Source: Saposhnikovia divaricata (lineage: Eukaryota; Streptophyta; Magnoliopsida; Apiales; Apiaceae). From it: a stretch of DNA of 64,000 nt. Every line of letters begins with the position of its first letter. The stretch's first letter is position 1. The position numbers were made by a program, and so were the translations under genes. Of the stretch, positions 34,804 through 47,265 are shown piece by piece. Under the pieces are notes generated by a model that was given only the letters and a program-made list of their open reading frames with translations, made no database searches and was not told where the DNA came from. The stretch is taken from positions 138,612,148 to 138,676,147 of the forward strand of contig CM071598.1 in NCBI GenBank assembly GCA_036435485.1. Direction: 5' to 3'.

Positions 34804-37800
34804 CTACTTTTTGGGTCTTGGGGCAGTGAATCCCTTCCCCTTGTTAGGCCTCTTTATCGGAAGCTTTTTCCTTAGTGGTTGACTGGTCCCAGCAGCTTGT
34901 GAAATTGCCATTGAAGGTGGAGGAGTCCCACCAAGGCCATGTGCAGATTGAAGGTTAGGTGTAGGCATCTGTATTAAAAGGAACAAATAGGAATAATTAA
35001 AACTATGAGACATAATACAGAATATTAAAAAGAGCAATATGTATAAACTTACAAACACAAGTCTCTGGCTTCTTCTAGGTGTGGTAGGTGACTGACTCTG
35101 TTGCTCAAGCCTTTGGCTTCTTCTTGGTGTTGTAGGTGGTTGTGCCCTCTCTTCATTGTCATTGAAGAAGGCCTCCAACATCATTGATGCTTTACCTGTC
35201 TCAACCTCTTTTGCTGCCCTCTCCATTTCTTCTACTACTTCTGTCTCCTCTGCATTCATTGTCTTTCTCTTTGGAGCCCTCTTTTTTGGTGGATTTTCTA
35301 CATAGTCAGCTGGCTTATTAGGACATTTTCCCTTTTTATGTCCCCTCTCCCTGCAGATTGAACAATGCATTACTCTTCCCATCTTAGTGACTCTACTGAA
35401 AGTTCCCTTGGTTACTCTTCCACCTCCTCCTTCCCATCCTTCCCTCCTCCTTTGCCTTTTAGGCCTACCCCTCAGCTGTTTTACTATTGGTGGTGGCAGA
35501 ATCTCATCTCCAAGTGTATCTTCCCAGAAAGGCTCACCTCTCAAGACTTCTAAGCAATGTGAATAGGTCTTCATATAAGTTTCTTTCTTAAACCAGTGTT
35601 CAACAAAGTCAATTGGATCCTTTCTCATCTTACGTATTGCAGAAATGGAATGAGAACAAGGAATACCACTTAACTTCCACCCTACATGAACAAGTCCTTT
35701 CCTTCAAATTGACACAATAACCTATCCCTCTCCACTTGACTTGAAAATTCTCCTTACCATCCCAAATAACACTGCATTCATTACTTTCTTTGACTGCTTC
35801 ATTTAATATTTTCTTAATTCTTGGAAGAATTATACAGTCCTTTTCAGTCATTGAATCTCTTTTCCTATGAAGCCTTTCCATAAGCAAGTCATGAATATCA
35901 GTAAGCATATCAATGAGAGGCATGTACCTGGACTTTAGTACCCATGAGTTAAAACATTCTGAGATATTGTTTTCTGTGCTTTCACTCTTGGAATGAGTCT
36001 CAAAGTATGCTTTGGACCATACTTTAGGATCAAACTCTTTCAACCTTTCAGCAGCTCCTTTAGAAACTCTTTCAAGGGCCTTCATTGCAGATTTGAAGGA
36101 TTCTGGATGTGTGGCATTAGCAGCTGTCCAGAAAGCAGCTTTAACAGCTTCACTCCCAAATTTCTTCTTTCAGTTTGAATATATGTGTCTGGTGCAATTT
36201 CTGTGTTCCACATGTGGCAGAAATTCCTTGACTGCTTTCTCCAAACCCTACACAATTAAATCAAGTAAGTACATCTTCAATATAAAGATAGCATAATAAA
36301 GTTAAGAGATTGGTTTGTACCTTCTGTTGATCCGAAATTAATGTAATTCCATATCCATCGCTCAGATCAAGATCTTCAATCAATAATAGCAAGAACCAAC
36401 TCCAGGTAGCATAACTCTCAGTCTCCACAACTGCCATGGCAATAGGAAACATTGAGTTATTCCCATCTCTGCCTATAGCTGATAACAGTTGTCCTCCACA
36501 TACAGTCTTCAGAAAGCATCCATCAAGACCAATAACTGGCCTGCATCCCTCTTTCCAAGCTTGTTTCAACTGATGATAGCATACATAGAATCTTTGGAAG
36601 TGTGGAACATCTTCTTCATTCTCCCTGGTAGTAGTAATTTTCACTGTGTTGTTTTTGTTGCTTCTTAAAATTTCACCTGCAAACTTTCTAAGTCCAGCAT
36701 AATGTTTCTTCATTTCTTCTTGAACACCACTTAAGGCCCTCTGCCTCACTCTAGAACATTTTGCTTCACACACCTCCACTTTTAACACCCTCTTGAATTC
36801 TTCCTGCATCTCCTTTAATTTCCAGCTTGGATTTCTTCTAATCTTTTGGCCATACACATCTGCTAGGTATTTTACAGTGACAAGTTTATTTGTGTAATGG
36901 TAGATACAGTTATGATCATCATTAACAGTTTTGATCTGCCAACAGTCCCTCTTTTCTATGTAAGACACCCACATCTTAAAAGGACATCCTTTTGCACATG
37001 CTACTTGCATCCTCCTTTTGTCATCCACTAGATATCTAAGTGGCCTACCTGTGTCAATAGAAAAGCTTCTCACAGTTGCTTTAAATTTACTTTTATCCCC
37101 AAAAATAAATCCTGGAACCCACTTGATATCTTTTGCAGGTGTGTCATTGTGAAAAACCTCATTTACCCTTTTCTTTCTTTTAAATGCAGGGGGTTCAGCA
37201 TATGCAACATCCTCATCTGTCTCATCTTCACTATTATATGAACCATAATAATCTGAATCTGAATCAGATTCTGACACTCTACTTTTATAATTCTGCAATG
37301 TCTGCCTTATCTCTTCATTTAGTTCATCATTTAGTATTTTTTGTTCTCTTCTAACTTCCTCTCTTATTTTTCTGCATTCAGACAAGTCACTGTCACTACC
37401 ACTGTTCCCAAAATCCTTTTCACTATCAGATTCTTCATCCCATTCTTCATTCTCACTATCAGTAGCATTATCCTCTCCTCCAACATTCAAGTCAGCTTCA
37501 CCCTCAGTACCATGTTCCAACTCATTTACTTCCACATTACCATTCCCGAAATCATTTTCATCCCCATCCTCCTCAAGACTTAGTTTATAAACATGTAACC
37601 TAACAACGCCACCACCACCTAATCTCTTTGCCAAATAAACCAACTCGGGAACTTGATCATCCCTAACAAGTTCTTTAAACCCTTCATCAGGAGTAATGCC
37701 ATTACACATGTAATACACCTTATCATTATTTCCAACAACAGCAGAGAACATACCCCTGATATCTTTCACACTTAACTTGTCAACCTCAATGTGATTTTTA

Positions 37801-37916
37801 ACAATTCTTTTATTCGACTGATATCTTCGTATACCAGTACATTGAGACTGAACAAAAGCACCATTATAATACAATACTACTCTCAACGACCTGTTGTAGA
37901 TACATAGATTATACAT
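34804..37916 (-). pseudogene. MuDR-type MULE transposase, with one stop codon and one frameshift
   Basis: The first exon (37916-36321) gives an N-terminal PB1-like region, a long acidic stretch (about residues 110-240), the MuDR domain (WVPGFIFGDKSKFKATV; near residue 270) and the start of the DDE core: GLDGCFLKT (Asp near 463) and LISDQQ (Asp near 527). An intron (36320-36248) is followed by GLEKAVKEF. Then TGA at 36172-36170 replaces an expected tryptophan in the HIYSN-KKKFG motif. NNISECFN and the SWIM zinc finger (CSC ... GIPCSHS) follow, but two bases are missing near 35680 inside the SWIM finger. After that the frame continues through a CCHC knuckle CSICRERGHKKGKC and basic repeats TTPRRSQRL, probably with another intron (donor near 35050) before the stop at 34804. 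Inactive as it stands; the few lesions imply recent decay. Confidence 0.9.
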
Positions 37917-38374
37917 ACATCATAATACAAACAATACACGAACAACCAAGACAAAATTAAGGACAAAATTACACGAACAAAGTAAGGAGTGAATTACAAT
38001 TTTTTCGAACAAAGAAAATAGAAACCAAACAAGAAGAGAAGATAGATTACTTACATGATTGATTGAGAGTAGAGAATCTTCAACCCACGAATTGATCGCC
38101 TCCTCGCTCGCCTTTATCGCCTCTCTTCAGTAATTTCTCTATTTTGGTCGTGTTTAATTAGGTTTAATCACGTTTTGGGGGTTATCTGTATTTGGGTCGT
38201 GTAATGGATAGTTCATCTGTGTTGTCATCTGACATGGCGTGACATGTATCTCACGTGGCTTCTTAGCTGTCTAATTTTAACGGAGATCCGTTAAAAGTCA
38301 AGGGATTTTAACATCTGTGTAATTATTTGTAAGTTCAATGATGCGATTGATAAGTAATTGTAGTCCAGTTATGC

Positions 38375-38450
38375 GATTGTAAGCTTTTTTAACTTGGTTA
38401 CCCACTTGCAAGTTGATAGTGACTACAGTTATGTAAGTGCTATTTAACCC
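38375..38450 (-). repeat. MULE right terminal inverted repeat
   Basis: Counterpart of 23150-23226. The transposase gene begins about 460 bp inside this end and is read away from it. Confidence 0.9.
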
Positions 38451-38460
38451 AATATATGAC

Positions 38461-38900
38461 ACACTTCACAAAAGACAGATAACAAGGTGCCTCACTTCAA
38501 CAGGGTTCCAAGCAAACCTTCCATCAACACGCCTCACTTTAAAAGGATTCTAAGTAAATCTTCTATCAGCACTATTAGCTTCGCTAGATATATCACAGAC
38601 ATTGCACTGTGCTTTAACACCATATATCAACCAAACCACAACAGTTGCCTATGTTTTTGATATTTAAGTGACCACTTACAATTCATCTTCGCAATCATTT
38701 CTCAGAGGATAATATAGCAAGCAGCAAAAGTTGCAAGTCTACAGATGCACTAAACTTAACAATTAAGTTTCAAAGATAAGAATCCAGACTCCAGGGTACA
38801 TGTCAAGTAAAATTAACACTTCATCCAACACTAGAAGATCATTTACAAAAAGGGTCATTCAGCTTCAACTTGGTTTCAGCACGCTAGTTATAAAGCATGC
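38461..38900 (-). other. 3' flank of the MORF8-like gene
   Basis: Starts with the MULE target copy AATATATGAC. No coding frame. It presumably contains the 3' untranslated region of the MORF8-like gene. The words cacttcaacagggttcc / cactttaaaaggattcta at 38485-38555 form a loose direct repeat. Confidence 0.5.
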
Positions 38901-41259
38901 TTATTGATAGTTTGAAAGAGGCATATTTCTTCCTGGGATATCTTGGGTTTGATAAGAGTTTCCACCAGGTGTGTTTGTAGAGTAGCCCCCATTGTTTGCC
39001 ATGCCTCTCTGCTCAAAGTTTTCCGTTTGCCTTTGTGGCGCTCCTCTCATGTTGGGAGCCATTCCTCCCATGTTTTGTGATGGACCTCCCATGTGTCCCA
39101 TGTTACCATTCTGCATCTGTCCCATGTTCGGCACACCTCCGACACTAGACTGTTGCATTGCTCCCATGTTTGGTGCGCCTCCCATGTTGCCAGGCGGGCC
39201 GCCTCCCATGTTGCCAGGCGGGCCGCCTCTTTGCGGCATATTATTTGGTCTTCTGTCAAAGTTTCTTGATCTATCATTGTTACGAGGTCTGTCATTGCGC
39301 CTATTTCTCTCATTAGCACGGGCATTATTTCTCACCCACTCCTCATGGTACTTGGGATCATATGGTACAGCCTGCCCGTTAATAAATGGCTCCCCTATTA
39401 CCAAAAAAAAGAACATAAGACAATAAATTATGTGCAAGTACTCATAAAGTGTGTTGAAGGCTGATTATCATGGACAAGATTCACTAATAAGCACTTGAAC
39501 ATGTACAAACATAATGTTTTAGATTACCAAAATAATCAAATTTACACAATAATTATCAAGCGTGGAAAATGGTAAAATTAATAAGAGCAGTAACATGGCA
39601 TCAACAAATGACAATATAAAATATGTTCTGTTATTCAAGATCCCTCATTTCACAAAACTGAGAACCAAAACCAGGGAATAAAATTTACAAACATCTGAAA
39701 CAAGATAAATCTTAATCCAGGTAGCTGCAGAAACAACTTTTTACATAAAACGTATCATATATTAATATCAGTATTTCCTACCTCCATAATCCTTATTCTT
39801 GACATCCAAGTAAGAGTCAGGAAGCACCCACCGGATATGTGGCAATTCTGAAAAAAGGAAAAGACGATGAGAGAAAAAGAAACATGATTGATAATGTTAC
39901 AAAATCTACTCGTCGTACCTTTCAACTTGTAAGAAAGTTCTTCAGAGACAAGGGCTCCAAATGCATAATAATGCTTGGTTGATACAGAGTATATTTTCAT
40001 TCTAGCTTCATACTCACTACAAAACACAACTAAATATAATCAAACCATACACAATTAAAAGCTGACAATGGACTAAAATCCTTTTCAACATCAACAAATT
40101 ACATTACAAATGTACTTGTATAAACATATCAACACAAATTACAGCATAAAAAAGCTTATATAACCATGCCAAGCACATGTCTAGAACTAAAGCAATATAA
40201 ATCCATAAAAACCCCATTTATAAATTTCACAAGAAAAACTGGTCACTGTCTAAATCGACCTGATCCTTTAAAAGAACAATAGGACACCACACACAAAAAC
40301 AGAAAGCAACTAAAAACACTACACTACCCCCCTCCGCTAATAGACACTTGAAAAACTCTAAATATTAAACTTGATTAATATCTTGACCTCCACATTAGGC
40401 TAATAAATGTACCTTCTCCCTTACACAATGAGGTAATTAAATGTATACATCACCCTAAAATCCTAAAAACGAAAGCCTATACAAACAAGAGCTAACACTT
40501 ACACTAACATTTCAAAAAAGAAAAAAAAAACTTTAATGAAAAGAGGGAGTAACAAAACTTTAATTACATCAAATTTCAAAAAAACCTAAAACATTTGTTA
40601 AAATTTATTAATTTAATTATATTTATATGGTCAAATAAATAAGTAAACACTGATAATTACAGTCATAAAAATACAAGCTACACATTTAACAACGTCCGAT
40701 CGCAAATAATGAATACATAAACTTTATAACAAACAAGCCGTAAATATATGTTAAAGGTGTAACTTTATTTATACACACCTACATCCTACAAACAACACAT
40801 TACAGAAATCTACAAACATTCGGAAACATCAAAAACGATAATGATAACAACCTTTCGAAAAATAACACACGAAAAGGAAAGATAAAATGTTATGACATAC
40901 CTTCCAACAACAGAAGCTAGGGTTTTGATATAACTAGCAATAATTTCATCTCGGGTCAAATTTCCCTCGGGTGTCTCAACCACCACAAGCCAGTGTTCAA
41001 AATCACACCCGTCCAACAAGATCGTCTCTTTCGGAGGCCTATTCGACCAGTTAGGGCTCGAATCGTTAAGCGGCGACGTCGTTTGGCGAGTGGCGAAGCC
41101 GCGGGCGATCGTCGCCGCCGGAGAGAATCGACGGAAAGTGTCAATAGCGGCGGCGATTGGGTGGATACGAGAGAGAGTGGAGCGGTGAAGTGGCGGCGAT
41201 TTGATTGAGAAACAGGAGAGTGAGCGCGAGAAAACCCTAGAAATGGAGCGAGTCGCCAT
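38901..41259 (-). CDS. MORF8: multiple organellar RNA editing factor, MORF8/RIP1-like, 338 aa
   Basis: Exons on the minus strand: 41259-40901, 40016-39919, 39847-39782, 39394-38901 (1017 nt), with GT-AG introns and matching phases. MORF proteins bind PPR editing factors and are needed for C-to-U editing in mitochondria and plastids. Residues 1-55 are Arg/Ser-rich without acids, as in a mitochondrial or dual-targeting peptide. The MORF domain follows: ILLDGCDFEHWLVVVE, RDEIIASYIKTLA, IYSVSTKHYYAFGALVSEEL, RWVLPDSYLDVKNKDYGGEPFINGQ in part, and PYDPKYHEEW. The tail is rich in Asn, Arg, Gly, Pro and Met (NNRSRN; GGPPGNMGG repeats). Arabidopsis MORF8 has a longer tail of the same kind. The start at 41259 is preferred over an upstream in-frame ATG at 41370 because only it begins with the conserved MATRSISR targeting segment. 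Intron 1 (884 bp) is the longest. Confidence 0.95.
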
Positions 41260-42739
41260 TGTTTTTGTGAAATGGGTTGATTGATAAAACCCTACAAAGT
41301 GGAGGTGTTTATATAAAGACAGTTCGTAAGTCTGTGACTCGTAAATGAAAATTATGAAATTCTGGTACATTGCAGCTTTTATAGCGAGACCTCATTGCAG
41401 CGAGAACTGCATATTGGGTGCATATTGGGTCGTCTAAAAAAAAGTCCAATAAACAAAGGTGAGTGCTCCTGTCACCGTATATAATTATATTTGTTTTATT
41501 ACTACAAATTTAACCACCAAATATTTAAATAACATTCACTGCAACAAATTTAACCACCCAATATTTAAACAACATTCACTGCGATGGACAGCAACATAAC
41601 AACCATCACTGTTATCGTCATTGTCATCCACAACAAAAAACACTGCCACCAACACAACAACAAACACCGCCACCAGCACAACAATCACCACCACCACCAC
41701 TACTACCTACAAAATCACTACATGTAAACCAAAAATTACCAAAATTTAAACCACTACCGCCACAGTACAACGTTACCAACACTAACAGAGTTACAAAAAA
41801 TCAATACAAATCACTGAAATTGTACGCAAATCACCAAAAGTTTAACAGAAATCACTAAAAATATTTAAACCACTACCGCCACACTACACCATTACCCACA
41901 CTATCAGAATTACAAAAAAATCAGTACAAATCATTGAAATTGTACGCAAATCACCAAAAGTTTAACATAAATCACTAAAAATATTAACATAAATTACCAA
42001 AATTTTAAAAGCAAATCGCCAAAACATTTTCGCTATATACACTATGAAATTTTAAGACATCAATTCTCCAATAAACCATCAATCGTCAGTGAGCCACAAG
42101 CTCCTATCACCATACCATCTTCCAGTGCCTTCATCTCTCACATCTACGACACCGTCTATACCCATCAATCCATTTCTTCTCCTTTAAACCAAATTTGCGA
42201 GTTGTTCGACTTCCTCCAAATTAGATTCAATTTTCGAACCTTTATTATACTTTAATCTCAGGCGGTGTCTCCAAAATAGTGTTGGATGAAATAAAAGAGA
42301 AAGACCAATAAAAAAAGTAAACTTAGATGAAGAAAAGAGAGATCCGGAAGTAAGAAGAAGAGGGAGAAATGGGAGATGTATGCAAAGAAAAGAAAGAAAT
42401 AAGTAATTTAGAAATGGGTGATAGAAAAGATTAAATCGGGAAGATGCAGGTGGATGATTGTTTTGGGCAGAGAGGAAAATGATAGAGATATATGTATTAG
42501 CTTATATGTATAAAAGTTAGATAAGGAATATGTGGTCCAGATTAAAAGTTATTATAAAAATTGAGTGGTTCAGATTCAGTCTCAGTTCTCATTCTAAGGA
42601 AGGGTCTCATTTGAGAAATTGCCCTAGTACATAATTCATAGAGTAGAGTTTTGGTCTGGATTGGGTTTGTTGGAGATTGCAGCATAAAAAAGTTGCCTAT
42701 ATTATCATGAATTATTTAATTGAAATTATATTTTGCTTC
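41260..42739. other. intergenic with tandem repeats, no gene seen
   Basis: Contains the upstream region of the MORF8-like gene. A 40-bp direct repeat (41504-41543, 41544-41582) and a CAC/ACAA-rich stretch (41620-41710) precede the 119-bp tandem pair described separately. 42290-42470 is purine-rich (GA). I found no supported frame. Confidence 0.6.
41748..41985 (+). repeat. 119-bp tandem duplication
   Basis: Two units, beginning AAACCACTACCGCC at 41748 and 41867, run in parallel through CATTGAAATTGTACGCAAAT-type sequence with a few substitutions. Confidence 0.85.
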
Positions 42740-42748
42740 TTTGAATTA

Positions 42749-43536
42749 TGTAATTTTTTTTCCAGAAAAGGAAATGATTATATTACTCCTTCAAATCACT
42801 CAACAATACACGAAAAAACTCCGGGTGGGCATCTCCAATACCCCAATTACGATCAGTTATAGAACTTGAGTATCTCGCTAAATAGTGAGCTACCATGTTC
42901 GCGGATCGTTTAACAAATTTTAAAGTCACATTTCTGGACTTTAATTCTAAAAGAAGATTTTTGCATTCATCAATTACTCTTCCAAAATACGAAAGGTTAA
43001 CTGAGGAACAGCGGATAGCCTGGATTGTACCTAGGCAGTCGGATTCAATTACCGCAGCTGGCCAATTCTTATTTTTTACCCAACTTAGAACCTCTCGAAT
43101 GCCAATTGCTTCTGCAAGTTCCGGATTTGAACACCCTTGTCTACAGCTTGACACCGCTTTTATCATTTGACCACTGTGATCTCGTGCTACCATAGCATAG
43201 CTGAATTGGTTGGAATCCTCGAAAATAGCAGCATCAGTGTTGACCTTAACCATTCCTATATGTGGTTGGTTCCAGCACATGTCACCTTCCGTTTGGGTTA
43301 TGAACCCAAATGAGATATCGAAATATTTATCTTGTACATATTCCCAGTTGTTAAGGATTTGTGTGGCTGATTTTACAATCTCTGTGTATTCCTTTCCCTT
43401 CTGCTTCCACACGACATCATTCATATTAGTCCATATAGCCCAAGCTACCATGAATATCTTATTTGCCTCATTATGTCTGTTGTGCTGTATAACTTTCACT
43501 GCCCAATCTTCTATAGACATAATATTCAATAAACAT
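42749..43536 (-). mobile_element. 5'-truncated LINE with RNase H end
   Basis: A minus-strand frame of 248 codons (43529-42783; first codon TTG, first ATG 9 bases later) covers a linker and an RNase H fold of the RVT_3 type: VKVNTDAAIF (first Asp), ELAEAIGIREVL (Glu), VIESDCLGTIQAI (Asp) and AHYLARY at the end. This is the C-terminal domain of plant LINE ORF2 proteins. A short A run follows the stop on the minus strand. TTTGAATTA occurs at both borders (42740-42748, 43537-43545), a possible target duplication. The endonuclease and RT are absent, which fits 5' truncation. An alternative is a stand-alone RNase H-like gene fragment. Confidence 0.7.
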
Positions 43537-43875
43537 TTTGAATTACTGAAATTATTGTTTAATATCTATATCTATATTTATATCTATATCTATATTCTAT
43601 ATTCTATATATTCTAAATTCCTACTAGCAAAGAAGTTTGCAAATTACTCTCATTGTCCTTGATTTTTTTTCTATCATTCCTTTATTTTAAGGCTATTTTT
43701 GCAATTCCAGCTCAATGGATATCCATATTTTAAAACATAATCGACCCGAAACAATCCCAATATAATCATAGTATCAAATTATTGGGTAATGGGTAACCCA
43801 AATAAAAACGGTTTTACCCAAATTCTATTTACACGGGATGTTGAATTGTTGATTAAGCTTCACTATCATATCTCC

Positions 43876-46800
43876 ATGGCACCAAATCAACGCTCTTCAA
43901 AAAGAATATGCCATCGCGTCTTCATGCTCTCCGAAGGTATATTTTTGATGCCCCTGATGTATTGAATTTTTATGTTTGTGATGTATTGGGTATTTCTTCC
44001 ATTTCGGTACAACCCTTTGTCAAAAAGTTAAGAAATTTCAGTCTGTATACCTGATCCATGAAAGAGAAACGTTAATTAAACCATCCTCAGAATGACCATC
44101 TGTAAAAGGAATACTCATACGCAATCTACCAAATTTTAAAATTAGCACAATCTTGATTTAAAGTTGTAAGATCTTTTATACAATCTCTTAATTATGTGCT
44201 GTACGAAAAAAATGAATACCATTTTTCATGATATTTTAGGGTTGTTAAATGAAGTAACTGGAATCATATGCGGTTCTCTAACATCTTTACTACTCTGTGT
44301 TTATTTTTAATTGAGATTTATCTCCTAACGCAATTGTTATTAGAAATTGATTAACATTGTGGGAAGTGTAAATATTGGTTAAATCTTTAACTTATGAGAA
44401 GTTTAGATGCAAGAAGTGTTGTTAGACGAATTAAACACAGGCAGCATGGTCCCTTCATAAGCGGTGATCTTTTTTTTTTGTTAATTTCAAATTTTGGTGA
44501 TTTTTCTCCCACTGAGGTTTACAGATGGATACCCAATGACCATGGATATGAATTCCAGGTATATATAGGAAACGTACTTTCTGATTGCCCTTCATTTTTT
44601 TTACAATTCAAATTTTGTTTTATCTAAATATTTTTGTTTCCAATTCATCTTTGTATCACCTGTATCGGCTTTTTGTATTTTGGGTGGCTATAGATGCAAA
44701 GGATTTGGTTCAATCATTTGCTTGACTTAAGGATAAAACAGGATATTTATCTATAAATTTGATTTATGTAGTTCCATTATGAGGTAACGAAGGAAAATTT
44801 ATCTGCAATTTCGTAGGCCCTAAGGTGGGTATATCTAAGCTTCAATCTCAGTTATAGGCTAATGTAGTATAAATTTTCGTTTTATAGAACAAGCATGCCT
44901 ACATAGATCATTCATCTTTCTATCGCTTAGAGGAAGTGTAGGAAATTTGTAAGTAGATTGTAAATTGTGTAGCGCTATTGCAAAATAATGAATTTTAGGA
45001 AAATGTACTGACATTTGTGTTTTTTGATCTTATCATCTATATTTTTTTAAGGTAAACATTATAGTGATTTAATGGGTGAGAACCATTTGCCAAAAGATTA
45101 TCCATAATGTTCAAATCAGGAGCAAACTCTTCCTATTTAGAAGAAAATAGTTGGTGGCTCGAGCTCTAAAGTACAAGAGACTTTTCTTGTGACAATTATT
45201 TTTGCACCCAGCACTGTATCGGTATGTTCACTTTTTTCATGTTCTTGCTCTTTCTGTATTCCTTTTTTTGTGCCAGAAATTGATTTGTTATTAGAATTTC
45301 GCATAAGTTTCTGCATACATACATGGAACGTTTGCAAATTACAATGCATTTTCTGATAACATGTATACATAAATCATATTGTTAATCATACTTGCATGAT
45401 CATAGAGTACTTCTATTTTTTGATCTGTGTTATGGCTGTATGTTTGAATATAATTTGAAAATTCTCAATTACAATTGTAGTTCGCTTGAGATTATTGTTC
45501 GAGTATATTACTCTAATAATTCAATCCTCTCATGTTCAAATATTTTTTTGCAGAATAAGAAAAGAGAAATCATAAAAGAATTACTAAGTTTTAATCTTGC
45601 AGAAGGTATGTAATATGATATAAACGTATGTATTTATAATATTGTGTATATATATGTTTGATTCTATATTTGATTCACAATTACATTCCCCCAATTTCAA
45701 AGATGAAATTAATGTAAAGGATACAAAAGTATAACTATTGCTTCACCAAAGGTTGTCTTGAATGTAAGGTTGATTAAAGAAAAAATTAAAATGAAAGGTT
45801 GTGCCAAATTAATTAATATAAATAATTCAAATGTCTACTACCATGTACAAATGAGGATCAACTTTTAGCTGTGGAGAGCAAAATAGGGATCACGAGAGAC
45901 CTGCTTCCTTCCTTGGCTTTGCCATCTCCGTAAACCATTATGAATAACAAGTGAAGGACAAAATCAGGCTTGGACTGACCACCAAAACAGTTAACATTTT
46001 ATGTTTGATTCCAGAATAAAATGTTAAAATTGGTGGGGGTTGTTTAGGAAAAGAAAATTGGTGGGGGAAATTGTTATGTTAAAATATTTTTAGTTATTAA
46101 AGATTGGGTAATTTGCGATCTTAATTTAAGTAAAGAGAAAAACCAGGACATAGTTGAATCTATCATTAGGGTAATAAAGAGAAAAACCAGGACATCAACA
46201 TATGCATGATTTTATTCTTTTGAAAATCAGAGTATGCATAATTTTATTATTTGAATTAATATAAATAAACTACGTAGCTAGCTACGTAGATAATGTCAAC
46301 GTATGCAACCACGTCTTCTAAGAAATGAGTGATTTACCTTAGCGACTAAACCTGTTCTGTCAACGTATACAACCACATCATTAATTAGTTTCTGAACTAA
46401 ACTAAATGGTTATTGGAATTAACTTGAGTGAGAAAATAAAATGCAATGCATGTATGATCATTCATAATTAGCATGTTGAGCCTTTGTATTTATTTTATAA
46501 TTTTGAGTTTTTAACCAAAAATCAATTTATACCATGTAATTAGCTAAAAATTAATTTATACCATGTAAAGAATACATGGCTCTGTCTTCTAAGATGATAG
46601 TTGGTCACGAACCAAAAATGTGTAAAGATGATAGTATGTTATTGTTTGTCCCTCAGGCATTTAAGTGGATATTGGCAATCGTTTCTTTGCTCCTCTGCTG
46701 CGACTATATTTAATCCCATCGACCCACTAGCCTATAATATTCATTCTATAAATCTATGTTGATATTATATTATATTATAGAGTAGTGTACTTTTTGCTCA

Positions 46801-47265
46801 GTGTTTACACATCCACTTCAAATTTAACAATTTTATTGACTCGATAATGCAACTCCTTCTGTACTTTTCAGCAATAAAAAGATAAATGTCAAATAATTTT
46901 ACAAATTTAAGTGTCTTCACTCAAAGCTGGGCTGAAGTTGATAAATTAGAGTTAGTTTAAAGAACCCAATGTTATACATGTGCGTGTTATTCTTTTTATG
47001 CTATTGTAGTGAAGTTGCCTCAAATAAATTTGTGAAGTGAATTACAACGAAGAAAAAGTGGGCCTAATTTTGACTGCAATGAGATGAATGCTAATGGTAA
47101 TGTGGGTATGCAGAAGTCAAGAGATAAAGGATCCAATGGAAGCTATATGACAAGTTTGACAAGTATGCAAAAAGAGACTGCATTTGCTACTGAAGCAAAT
47201 CGCAAGTCTGCAACAGAAGCAAGTATGAAAAGAAGCAAGTATGAAAAGTAGTTTAGCTGCCTACT
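43876..47265 (+). other. exon-like fragments inside the probable Helitron
   Basis: Pieces with splice-like borders: 43876-43936 (ATGGCACCAAATCAACGC ... GAAG, then GTATAT), 44394-44559 (ends TTCCAG then GTATAT), 45554-45605 (preceded by TTTTTTGCAG, followed by GTATGT) and 47114-47265 (preceded by GGTATGCAG). I do not recognise the proteins. Helitrons often carry such gene pieces; these could equally be chance. Confidence 0.25.
46270..46289. repeat. perfect 20-bp palindrome
   Basis: CTACGTAGCTAGCTACGTAG is its own reverse complement. Nearby are two near-copies of GTCAACGTATGCAACCAC (46297, 46362). Confidence 0.8.

Larger units (their letters stand above)
23150..38450 (-). mobile_element. Mutator-like element (MULE), 4.7 kb plus a nested 10.6-kb Athila
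   Basis: The ends are inverted repeats of about 76 bp (left begins CGGTTAAATAGCAGTTACAT; right, inverted, GGGTTAAATAGCACTTACAT). They are flanked by the perfect 10-bp duplication AATATATGAC (23140-23149, 38451-38460); 9-11 bp duplications are typical of Mutator. Inside are a MuDR-type transposase gene (minus strand) and a convergent GRF zinc-finger gene (plus strand), 268 bp apart at their 3' ends. Without the Athila (23614-34179, counting one target copy) the element measures 4735 bp, the usual size of an autonomous MULE. The transposase is now broken. Confidence 0.93.

Noticed and set aside
38992..39426. 144-codon plus-strand Cys/Pro/Met-rich frame
   Set aside because: Antisense shadow of the Gly/Asn/Met repeat tail of the MORF8-like gene.
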